64,000 nucleotides of DNA from NCBI RefSeq assembly GCF_029227915.1, contig NC_079877.1, positions 22,345,851 through 22,409,850 of the forward strand, in the 5' to 3' direction. The notes under the pieces were generated by a model. The model searched no databases, had not been told where the DNA came from, and was given only the letters and a program-made list of their open reading frames with translations. Positions 11,766 to 23,600 of the stretch are shown one piece after another (the stretch's first letter is position 1; each line of letters starts with the position of its first letter). The position numbers and the translations under genes are program-made. This stretch comes from Hydractinia symbiolongicarpus. Its lineage: Eukaryota; Cnidaria; Hydrozoa; Anthoathecata; Hydractiniidae.

Positions 11766-12145
11766 TGATGCTTATTTTGGGTCAGGTGGGGTGTTTGTAG
11801 ATTTATTTTGGGTCAGGTGGGAGTGATTGTAGGCTTTTTTTGGGTCGGGTGGGGTGGTTGTAGCTTTTTTTTGGGTCAGGTGAGGTTATTGTAGGTTTAT
11901 TTTAAGTCAGGTGGGGGTGGTTGTAGTTTTTTTGGGTCAGGTGAGGTGATTGTAGGTTTATTTTGAGTCGGGTGCGGGTGGATGTAGTTTTATTTGTGTC
12001 AGGTGAGGTTATTGTAGGTTTATTTTAAGTCAGGTGGGGGTTGTTGTAGGCTTATTTTAAGTCAGGTGGGGTGATTGAAAGCTTATTTTGAGTCAAGTAG
12101 GGTGATTGTAGGCTTTTTTTGGGTCGGGTGGGGTGGTTGTTGGTT
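11766..12145 (+). repeat. G-rich minisatellite, about 31-bp unit
   Basis: About twelve imperfect copies built around GGGTCAGGTGGGG, then TGATTGTAGG, then TTTATTTT. Copies vary by substitution and by small indels in the T run. The plus strand has closely spaced G-tracts that could form G-quadruplexes. It lies just 3' of the receptor gene. Confidence 0.85.
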
Positions 12146-12497
12146 TATTTTGGGTAATGTGTGCGTAAATTCAGCATGTAGAAGTATGACTCTGATTAAG
12201 GAAAAGAAAAAACTTCTGCGTCCTGGAATGTCAAATACAGCGAAGAGGTCGTGAGAGAGAACTGTTAACACGCCCGTGTTCAAGACTGTAACTACCTCAA
12301 TATCAATCCTTTTGTTTATTATGTATGTAAATGATAATTCTTTATATGTGCAGTGCCGTAACTTTCTCCCAATCTGTTTGTACCTTTATTAGTTTATTTC
12401 AAGTGTCCATTTGGGCATTAGTTTCTAGGTCGTGATGTTACAGTGGTTTGAGTGTATTGTTCTATTGTGTTACGTGTAAACTGCTTGCTTACTTGTC

Positions 12498-14213
12498 CAT
12501 AAACCTATTTCAATATCCACTTCCATTCCGCAAAATACACAGCCAGAATAGACATACTAACATGAACGCGAGGTTAGTTTAGAGACAATTTTAATTTTCC
12601 AGCGAATTGATGCACATATAGTTTGTTTACCTTTATTATTTCTCAAATTAACTTGTCAAATGGGCAAATTATGAACTTTTGGTAAAAGAAATAGAAAATG
12701 GCGTTTATTTTTTACCCATTGGACTTCTCAAAATTGCTGGTTTATATTTTTTTCTAGTGTTTAGCTAGCTAAGCTAAGGTTGATTAGTTTGGAATTTATA
12801 TTTAGCTACACTAGCACTAGCATTAGTTACTACTAGCTAGCTAGTTGAAGCTTTGACCAATGTTGATGACATATATAAACACTTTTTTCTTTGTTATTTG
12901 ATATCTTTTATTTCTTAAAACATCTGTAAATAACATTATGACTCGGCTATCCTAAGCATGTTGGGTTAGTAGTATTTGGCTAAATAGTAGTAGTGAAAAG
13001 AGCAATACAATCACCCAAGGTAAAAGCATGCTTACTTATAAATACCCTTGAGCCTTGGTTATTATGACCTGTAAGAAAGTTACAGTTGCAGCTACAGCTA
13101 ATTGTTGTTGTTTTTTAAATTCACAAAATGTTCTGTCAACTAGAAGTATTTCTATGAGTATTGTCAGTAATATTATTTCTATAAGTATTGCCAGATTTTT
13201 TAATTCGACTTGTTTCAAGTCACGTTATTTCAATCCTTAGATATATTTAATACTCCATCGATTTGCCACAATAACTTAACCAGATGACCTAAGAAAGTTG
13301 AGGAAGTTTTAAATATATACAGATGGCCTTACAACTAATAAATAGCTTTGTTTTATTTTTTTGTGGATAATCAAAATAGTTGATAGAGGCCTAATCTTGC
13401 TCTGCCAAGTTAGTTCCAAAGAGAATAAGAACAATTTTAAGAACCTTCAATCTATTTTCTTAGAGAAGATAGCAACACTACACCTACTAAATATTCTTTA
13501 AGGAATGATAAACCTACAATACTGATATGAATCTATAAAGACAAACCGAAAAAATCAACAATTTGTGACTACTGAGTGCACTGGGTTGATGCAAAATATA
13601 TTTATTATAAACGTGTACTAAATGGAACAGTTAAAGCATATTAGCAGGGGAGTGTGACAATAATAACGATATATAGCTGGACAGCACATCATCCCTGAGT
13701 ACATGCTAGCTATAACATCCTACCTATAATATCTGGCCAGGATAAAAAACTGGGTAACTTTTTTATGAAAATAATTATAACCTAATTATAATATATATAA
13801 ATTATAATTATATAAGTTATATGAAGTTTTAATAAACTAGGTAAACCCATAGATCTGATAGTATATAATATAAACTTTTTGAAGGAGTAAAAAGCAAGAC
13901 GTTTGTTGGCTAGCTATAGCTAGTTAACTAGTTAACAATAAAGCTGCCACAAATACACACCGAATATCAATAAACATTCATAATATTTGTCACACTACTA
14001 CTAATAATACTCTTTATATACTTTTATCCACTACGATTCTTTTAATATGGCAGTTGAAATTATAAAACCAACATTTCTGGATAACTAATGTCAGAACAGC
14101 AAGTAAACAGTTTGGCGTCCTGAACTTTATCTAAACTAACCTCGTTTTTATGCAATTTTTCGCCACCACGGCTGAACATGAAAAGGCGGTATTGAAATAG
14201 GTCTATTATGGAG
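12498..14213. mobile_element. Candidate 1.7-kb terminal-inverted-repeat element
   Basis: The left end (about 12498-12595) contains CCATAAACCTATTTCAATA and GCGAGGTTAGTTTAGA. The reverse complement of the right end (about 14115-14213) carries ACCTATTTCAATA and ACGAGGTTAGTTTAGA in the same order and spacing. The AT-rich interior, with many TAGCTA motifs, has no transposase frame. A solitary relative of the outer end lies near 55170-55190. Exact ends and target duplication are not resolved. Confidence 0.5.
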
Positions 14214-15500
14214 TGAAGTTTTCTGTGTTAAAGGTATTATAAATTCTCAGCTGGTGTTTAGGTGTCAGTGCAATTGAGTGTAAGTATATGAGCTACATTA
14301 GTAATTTTATTTTATATTTTATCTATTATTTCACCTGATGTTCATTCTTTGTAGCACGTAGTTCTACTTCTGGGTAAACGTTTTAGTGTCACAGAAATGC
14401 ACTTAGTAAATAATGTTTAACACTATATATAACAGTTGTGTTTAAATTTGGGATCAACAATATTGTATTCTACTTAACCGTTGATAGAAGTAGACTGCTA
14501 TGGGAAACGCGTATTTTGACAATAACTCAACTAGTTAAGTAATATAAACTTTGATCTAAATGTGTACAGAGAATCTGCTCACACATTTCTGCAGCATAAG
14601 GTGCAGTGAACCCTTCATGTTGCCAATCCCTTTTCTTTACAGCGTTTGATGCAATACGATGTTGTACAAGATGCCATACTTTGGTAATAATAATGCACAA
14701 TGGAGTCACATTATATTAAAGCTGTATTACGTGAAATTTTATTTCCACCTCCTAGAAATCTGAATCTATATCTGGTTTATTTATGACGTAAGAGCTGCAA
14801 TTTTGGATTTAAACAAGGTAATTCAATTATGGTGGACAAGTGAAATGAAGTTTGTGGCAAAGCGTACAGTTCATTGCTGTGGTAGTTGCCGTAAATGCAG
14901 TAATAAATGTGGCCTTTCTAGTGAACCTTTCTAGTTCACAATATTTCGTGTCATGTGAGGTAGTGGAGTATTTCTTAGCAGTTTGAAGCAGTGGCGCACA
15001 AGCAGCGACAATATTTTTTATAACTCGTCATCAATAAAACAAAGCCAAAATTAATACTTACTAATACTTATTGATACTAAATTCTCTTCAATAGTAGAAA
15101 AAATCATTTGGTTTGACATGGATCAGGAAAATTTTATCTAAACTGCGAAAAAGCAATCTTATGATTTGGGTAAGAGACCACTAGAAGACTTTGGAAGAAC
15201 GTAAAAAACTATTTTTAGACAAAGTTTGCAAAGCTAGCAAAAAGCATAGTTTTTCCACAAAAATCAACACAGTTTGTGTTTTTCTTTAAAAATTACAGTT
15301 GCGTCACAATATTTCTGGAGAGTTTCATTTTCTTTATATACTCTACTACGTCACATACCGTAAGTGAACTGAACGAACAAAAAAAAGACAAACTTTTATG
15401 TATAAGTACAAATTTTGAGAAAAAGATTCCATAAACAAAAATAAAGCCGAATTCAGATGTGTTCTCACTATTAACAGAAAAAAAAGACTTTTAACCAACC
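14214..15500. other. Intergenic, nothing recognised
   Basis: The spacer between the inverted-repeat element and the 3' end of the antistasin gene. Only short open frames without family resemblance were seen. Confidence 0.5.
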
Positions 15501-15512
15501 AGCCAGATTTGT

Positions 15513-15518
15513 TTATTA
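15513..15518 (-). terminator. Polyadenylation signal of the antistasin gene
   Basis: AATAAA on the minus strand, about 20 bases after the TAA stop at 15538-15540. It is very close to the stop, so the 3' UTR would be short. Confidence 0.5.
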
Positions 15519-15537
15519 TTTAAAAAATAACATGTAT

Positions 15538-15785
15538 TTAGTTAGTAGCACATCTGCAACTGGTACATCCGTCACCTAATTGTTCAGTAATGACATCCCC
15601 GTCACATTTGAGTAGTGAGCAATTAGAACGACATGGTTGCTTGCACGTTCTTGGTGCTGTCTGAAATCCACCGCCGCAACATAGTTTTGGTGCTGTACAA
15701 TCGCTATCATTTTTACAATTATCGTCACTGTTTGCAGGAGTTTGACCAGGTGGAGGTACTGGAAAGATGGGACAAGTTGCAGGTG
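15538..15785 (-). CDS. Antistasin gene E19: WAP-like domain, last B-type module, stop
   Basis: Enters in phase 1 and ends TAA at 15538-15540. A proline-rich linker ([13 protein letters not shown]) leads into a WAP-like four-disulfide core ([16 protein letters not shown]). Then [10 protein letters not shown] and GDGCTSCRC form a terminal antistasin-type module. One WAP cysteine of the usual eight seems absent, so that domain is divergent. Confidence 0.8.
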
Positions 15786-17603
15786 CTAAAAAAGAATTAC
15801 TTAAGACATGGGATTTGTTAATGAGCATAATGTAGAACTTACGTCAAAGTATTTTGGCGCGGTTTTAGGAACAAAAAGATTCTTTAACAGAACATAGGCA
15901 ACCTAGGATAACAAAATATTCAAATATACACTTTTTTTCTTTTTATAAAAGCAATTTGATTAAACATTGTTTCAGGGCAGAAATTGATTTCATTTGTAAA
16001 TTACTGTAAAAAAAAATTTAAGCTGAGCAAGTGCAAAGCTAGAAAAACCTCTCGATTGAAGTCATATTTCCTTTTTTTAGTAGCTATAACACAACACCAG
16101 GAGTCAGTACAATGGGATACGCCCATAATTTTAAAGAACTCAATACGATGGATATTTATTTAAAATCAATGTTTTTTCTTGTGCAAACTCTTTTTCTTCA
16201 TATTTTCGATACGATGCTTATTTGAAGCGCGCAAAAAAAGCAATAAAACTACTTTTATCGAGCGATATTTCGACGTTTATTTATGAAAAACGTGTACCTT
16301 ACCCAAGTTGAAATACTTAAATCAGTTAATATATTCGAAAATGTTTAATTTTAACTGGAATACAAGAACTGTACCTTGACATTATTAATGTTCATGGAGT
16401 CTTAAATACTTTCTGTTGGTGCAGACTTAAATGCTTTCTGTTGGTGCAGACTTAGATACTTTCTGTTAGTGCAGACTTACATACTTTCTGTTGGTGCAGA
16501 CTTAAATACTTTCTGTTGGTGCAGACTTACATACTTTCTGTTGGTGCAGACTTAAATGCTTTCTGTTGGTGCAGACTTAGATACTTTCTGTTAGTGCAGA
16601 CTTACATACTTTCTGTTGGTGCAGACTTAAATACTTTCTGTTGGTGCAGACTTACATACTTTCTGTTGGTGCAGACTTAAATGCTTTCTGTTGGCGAAAA
16701 CTTACATACTTTCTGTTGGTGCAGACTTATATACTTTTGTTACCTCAAGAGAGTATGACTAATAAATCTGGCTAGGAAAATTGATTGCATATGAGATACC
16801 TAGAGGTGTCCCAATAGATTTCTTTGAGAAGATATTTTTACAAAAGACCTGAAAGATTTCAAAAGAATTTGCGAATGAACCTATGGAATAGCGAGAGTAA
16901 ATTATGTCAAAAAATAGGTTAAAATGTTAATGTTCTTACGTTGTTTGCATACACAATGTGTGCATCCATCGTCTCCAGTGTATGTATCAGGTTCAAATTC
17001 ACATTTAATTACGCACGACGTTGCACCGCATGCTAAAAATTTGAGTAGAATTAATTTTTTTGTATTTAAGACTACTAAAAGTTACCCGAATTTACTCGTA
17101 ATTGCATTTTTTCGGTTTAAAAGCAAGAAAAACACATACATCCCTTTTGAATCATTTAGATTCTGCTAATATTGTTAGGAGTTTTTTATTGTTGTTAGAA
17201 CAGCAATTCGATTTGTAATTCTTACCCTTATTTGCAATCCCTCTGCCACGTCGTATTGTACACAATTTTAATGTTCAGTTATGATATTTTAAGATTTTAA
17301 CGATGAATGATTACATTAATGGCTACTGCTTGTTACAGTGGCCTGATAATAAGTCAGATCAGAACAGAAAATATACGTCTTAGGAAGGGAGAACATATCT
17401 GCACAAAATAATCCGCATAAAAAATACAAATAGGGACTACACATAATGGAGATCGAGCAGGCATCATAAATCGTGCAGAATAGATAAAAAATCGAGCAGG
17501 TATTACAAATATGCTAAAGTGATAAAAACTTACATTTCGGTAAGCACGTTGTCTTGCAGCCATTCTTAATCCATGCGAGGGACAGGCTAAACAAATGATG
17601 AGA

Positions 17604-17679
<76 letters not shown>

Positions 17680-20600
17680 CAATGTGGAGAGCAATTGTGA
17701 GTGCATATCATATTAACAGGATACCATTACAAAGTTGCAGGATAATCGCGAAATCCCTTTGCCTCGGCAGCCCAGGGACTCGAACCCGGGATCGTCGCAT
17801 CAGATGCACCGCAGGCTCTTATCCACTGAGCCACGTCGTCGGCAAAAGGATTCGTGAGAATCCAGACAACTTTGGTATTTCGGCTAACAAGCCTTCGTCA
17901 GCGGATACCAGAGCCAGTATTGAGCACTGCAGGAACTCTGGGGCAGCTCGAGCTATATATATTCCAATGTGGAGAGCAATTGTGAGTGCATATCATATTA
18001 ACAGGATACCATTACAAAGTTGCAGGATAATCGCGAAATCCCTTTGCCTCGGCAGCCCAGGGACTCGAACCCGGGATCGTCGCATCAGATGCACCGCAGG
18101 CTCTTATCCACTGAGCCACGTCGTCGGCAAAAGGATTCGTGAGAATCCAGACAACTTTGGTATTTCGGCTAACAAGCCTTCGTCAGCGGATACCAGAGCC
18201 AGTATTGAGCACTGCAGGAACTCTGGGGCAGCTCGAGCTATATATATTCCAATGTGGAGAGCAATTGTGAGTGCATATCATATTAACAGGATACCATTAC
18301 AAAGTTGCAGGATAATCGCGAAATCCCTTTGCCTCGGCAGCCCAGGGACTCGAACCCGGGATCGTCGCATCAGATGCACCGCAGGCTCTTATCCACTGAG
18401 CCACGTCGTCGGCAAAAGGATTCGTGAGAATCCAGACAACTTTGGTATTTCGGCTAACAAGCCTTCGTCAGCGGATACCAGAGCCAGTATTGAGCACTGC
18501 AGGAACTCTGGGGCAGCTCGAGCTATATATATTCCAATGTGGAGAGCAATTGTGAGTGCATATCATATTAACAGGATACCATTACAAAGTTGCAGGATAA
18601 TCGCGAAATCCCTTTGCCTCGGCAGCCCAGGGACTCGAACCCGGGATCGTCGCATCAGATGCACCGCAGGCTCTTATCCACTGAGCCACGTCGTCGGCAA
18701 AAGGATTCGTGAGAATCCAGACAACTTTGGTATTTCGGCTAACAAGCCTTCGTCAGCGGATACCAGAGCCAGTATTGAGCACTGCAGGAACTCTGGGGCA
18801 GCTCGAGCTATATATATTCCAATGTGGAGAGCAATTGTGAGTGCATATCATATTAACAGGATACCATTACAAAGTTGCAGGATAATCGCGAAATCCCTTT
18901 GCCTCGGCAGCCCAGGGACTCGAACCCGGGATCGTCGCATCAGATGCACCGCAGGCTCTTATCCACTGAGCCACGTCGTCGGCAAAAGGATTCGTGATCC
19001 TCCCTGGGCTGCCGAGGCAAAGGGATTTCGCGATTATCCTGCAACTTTGTAATGGTATCCTGTTAATATGATATGCACTCACAATTGCTCTCCACATTGG
19101 AATATATATAGCTCAAGCTGCCCCAGAGTTCCTGCAGTGCTCAATACTGGCTCTGGTATCCGCTGACGAAGGCTTGTTAGCCGAAATACCAAAGTTGTCT
19201 GGATTCTCACGAATCCTTTTGCCGACGACGTGGCTCAGTGGATAAGAGCCTGCGGTGCATCTGATGCGACGATCCCGGGTTCGAGTCCCTGGGCTGCCGA
19301 GGCAAAGGGATTTCGCGATTATCCTGCAACTTTGTAATGGTATCCTGTTAATATGATATGCACTCACAATTGCTCTCCACATTGGAATATATATAGCTCG
19401 AGCTGCCCCAGAGTTCCTGCAGTGCTCAATACTGGCTCTGGTATCCGCTGACGAAGGCTTGTTAGCCGAAATACCAAAGTTGTCTGGATTCTCACGAATC
19501 CTTTTGCCGACGACGTGGCTCAGTGGATAAGAGCCTGCGGTGCATCTGATGCGACGATCCCGGGTTCGAGTCCCTGGGCTGCCGAGGCAAAGGGATTTCG
19601 CGATTATCCTGCAACTTTGTAATGGTATCCTGTTAATATGATATGCACTCACAATTGCTCTCCACATTGGAATATATATAGCTCGAGCTGCCCCAGAGTT
19701 CCTGCAGTGCTCAATACTGGCTCTGGTATCCGCTGACGAAGGCTTGTTAGCCGAAATACCAAAGTTGTCTGGATTCTCACGAATCCTTTTGCCGACGACG
19801 TGGCTCAGTGGATAAGAGCCTGCGGTGCATCTGATGCGACGATCCCGGGTTCGAGTCCCTGGGCTGCCGAGGCAAAGGGATTTCGCGATTATCCTGCAAC
19901 TTTGTAATGGTATCCTGTTAATATGATATGCACTCACAATTGCTCTCCACATTGGAATATATATAGCTCGAGCTGCCCCAGAGTTCCTGCAGTGCTCAAT
20001 ACTGGCTCTGGTATCCGCTGACGAAGGCTTGTTAGCCGAAATACCAAAGTTGTCTGGATTCTCACGAATCCTTTTGCCGACGACGTGGCTCAGTGGATAA
20101 GAGCCTGCGGTGCATCTGATGCGACGATCCCGGGTTCGAGTCCCTGGGCTGCCGAGGCAAAGGGATTTCGCGATTATCCTGCAACTTTGTAATGGTATCC
20201 TGTTAATATGATATGCACTCACAATTGCTCTCCACATTGGAATATATATAGCTCGAGCTGCCCCAGAGTTCCTGCAGTGCTCAATACTGGCTCTGGTATC
20301 CGCTGACGAAGGCTTGTTAGCCGAAATACCAAAGTTGTCTGGATTCTCACGAATCCTTTTGCCGACGACGTGGCTCAGTGGATAAGAGCCTGCGGTGCAT
20401 CTGACGCGACGATCCCGGGTTCGAGTCCCTGGGCTGCCGAGGCAAAGGGATTTCGCGATTATCCTGCAACTTTGTAATGGTATCCTGTTAATATGATATG
20501 CACTCACAATTGCTCTCCACATTGGAATATATATAGCTCGAGCTGCCCCAGAGTTCCTGCAGTGCTCAATACTGGCTCTGGTATCCGCTGACGAAGGCTT

Positions 20601-23600
20601 GTTAGCCGAAATACCAAAGTTGTCTGGATTCTCACGAATCCTTTTGCCGACGACGTGGCTCAGTGGATAAGAGCCTGCGGTGCATCTGATGCGACGATCC
20701 CGGGTTCGAGTCCCTGGGCTGCCGAGGCAAAGGGATTTCGCGATTATCCTGCAACTTTGTAATGGTATCCTGTTAATATGATATGCACTCACAATTGCTC
20801 TCCACATTGGAATATATATAGCTCGAGCTGCCCCAGAGTTCCTGCAGTGCTCAATACTGGCTCTGGTATCCGCTGACGAAGGCTTGTTAGCCGAAATACC
20901 AAAGTTGTCTGGATTCTCACGAATCCTTTTGCCGACGACGTGGCTCAGTGGATAAGAGCCTGCGGTGCATCTGATGCGACGATCCCGGGTTCGAGTCCCT
21001 GGGCTGCCGAGGCAAAGGGATTTCGCGATTATCCTGCAACTTTGTAATGGTATCCTGTTAATATGATATGCACTCACAATTGCTCTCCACATTGGAATAT
21101 ATATAGCTCGAGCTGCCCCAGAGTTCCTGCAGTGCTCAATACTGGCTCTGGTATCCGCTGACGAAGGCTTGTTAGCCGAAATACCAAAGTTGTCTGGATT
21201 CTCACGAATCCTTTTGCCGACGACGTGGCTCAGTGGATAAGAGCCTGCGGTGCATCTGATGCGACGATCCCGGGTTCGAGTCCCTGGGCCGCCGAGGCAA
21301 AGGGATTTCGCGATTATCCTGCAACTTTGTAATGGTATCCTGTTAATATGATATGCACTCACAATTGCTCTCCACATTGGAATATATATAGCTCGAGCTG
21401 CCCCAGAGTTCCTGCAGTGCTCAATACTGGCTCTGGTATCCGCTGACGAAGGCTTGTTAGCCGAAATACCAAAGTTGTCTGGATTCTCACGAATCCTTTT
21501 GCCGACGACGTGGCTCAGTGGATAAGAGCCTGCGGTGCATCTGATGCGACAATCCCGGGTTCGAGTCCCTGGGCTGCCGAGGCAAAGGGATTTCGCGATT
21601 ATCCTGCAACTTTGTAATGGTATCCTGTTAATATGATATGCACTCACAATTGCTCTCCACATTGGAATATATATAGCTCGAGCTGCCCCAGAGTTCCTGC
21701 AGTGCTCAATACTGGCTCTGGTATCCGCTGACGAAGGCTTGTTAGCCGAAATACCAAAGTTGTCTGGATTCTCACGAATCCTTTTGCCGACGACGTGGCT
21801 CAGTGGATAAGAGCCTGCGGTGCATCTGATGCGACGATCCCGGGTTCGAGTCCCTGGGCTGCCGAGGCAAAGGGATTTCGCGATTATCCTGCAACTTTGT
21901 AATGGTATCCTGTTAATATGATATGCACTCACAATTGCTCTCCACATTGGAATATATATAGCTCGAGCTGCCCCAGAGTTCCTGCAGTGCTCAATACTGG
22001 CTCTGGTATCCGCTGACGAAGGCTTGTTAGCCGAAATACCAAAGTTGTCTGGATTCTCACGAATCCTTTTGCCGACGACGTGGCTCAGTGGATAAGAGCC
22101 TGCGGTGCATCTGATGCGACGATCCCGGGTTCGAGTCCCTGGGCTGCCGAGGCAAAGGGATTTCGCGATTATCCTGCAACTTTGTAATGGTATCCTGTTA
22201 ATATGATATGCACTCACAATTGCTCTCCACATTGGAATATATATAGCTCGAGCTGCCCCAGAGTTCCTGCAGTGCTCAATACTGGCTCTGGTATCCGCTG
22301 ACGAAGGCTTGTTAGCCGAAATACCAAAGTTGTCTGGATTCTCACGAATCCTTTTGCCGACGACGTGGCTCAGTGGATAAGAGCCTGCGGTGCATCTGAT
22401 GCGACGATCCCGGGTTCGAGTCCCTGGGCTGCCGAGGCAAAGGGATTTCGCGATTATCCTGCAACTTTGTAATGGTATCCTGTTAATATGATATATATAT
22501 ATATATATATATATTCAAATTCTTAGTGAGGACATTTATAGCCTAAACAGTCGGTATCAATTTTGCTTGCACGTGCTCTAAATGTTTGAACTCTGTGCAA
22601 TGCTGGAAATTTTGATAATCCATTTCATTACTTTAAAATTGTTTTTCTTTTACCTTGTGTTCTGCACGTGCACGTTTTGCAGCCATTTTGATCAATAAAA
22701 TGGCCATACTTGCAACTGTTACTGCAAACTGAATCACAGTTACCTACAAAGAAAATAATTGTTTTGTCAAAAAACAAAACATATAAACATACCCCCTTTT
22801 TTCAGTACTATTCCCAAAGTAAAAATTAAAAATATGGGAAAATTTATGATAATTATATGAAACATTACAAGATTGCATTAAATTTGCAGGAGACATTACA
22901 AGTTAAAATCTATTAAACATCAATTATCCGAAATGTGACAAATGTTGCTGGCGAAGGTCTTCTTGGATATTTTTCTTATTATTACTTTGACTATTAAAGG
23001 GAATGTTTAAACAGTTGTTGAAGCATATGAAGCAAGTCCAGGTAACTCATGGGTGATATTGATTAGCATGCTACTTCAGGGGGTAATTTCTCGTCAAATT
23101 ACTTCTGTCGTTAACTTAGCAGTACATGGGAAAACGTGTCGTTTTATTGACTTAAAATTCGCTGTTTACAAACATAAACGATTGTGGGTTTTTAGTTCTG
23201 AAGTCACGAGATTGCAAAAAACATTAATAGTTAGTAGTTCAGGATAGTGTAAATTTTAGAATCCCTGTAAAAAAGTACAATCGAACGTGTAAAAGCGGCC
23301 ACTCTTCGGATTTTAAATGTTAAATAAGCATATACTAATAAAATACAATTTTATTAAATAAAATACAATTTAATAAATCCAACAGTATTTACCTTGAGGC
23401 TTACATGCGCAGCCTTCGCATCCATTTATATCCAACCTTCTTCCAAAGGGACAGGAGATATTACATTTGGGCGGACACTCTAAAATAGTAAATATAAAGG
23501 CACCTGTCATTACTGCATCGTTTGACATAATGACGAATTAACTCCGATCAAAGTGATTTGTTTTCTGCAAAATTTTACCTGCACAGTGAAAAACTAATTG

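Larger units (their letters stand above)
18999..22490 (+). mobile_element. 285-bp repeat array, right block (plus orientation)
   Basis: About 12.2 units in the opposite orientation to the left block, beginning with a partial tRNA-like head at about 18999. Complete heads start at 19221 and every 285 bp to 22356. Unit-to-unit differences are only a few single bases (20404 T to C, 21290 T to C, 21551 G to A, 19114 G to A). That is far more uniform than other repeats here and implies recent amplification or ongoing homogenisation. The block ends in (AT)n. The 1039-codon minus-strand frame is an artefact of the period. Confidence 0.92.

Noticed and set aside
19221-19304. True tRNA genes in the 285-bp array
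   Set aside because: Boxes A and B are good, but the anticodon arm and acceptor stem do not form a canonical cloverleaf, so the head is called tRNA-like only.
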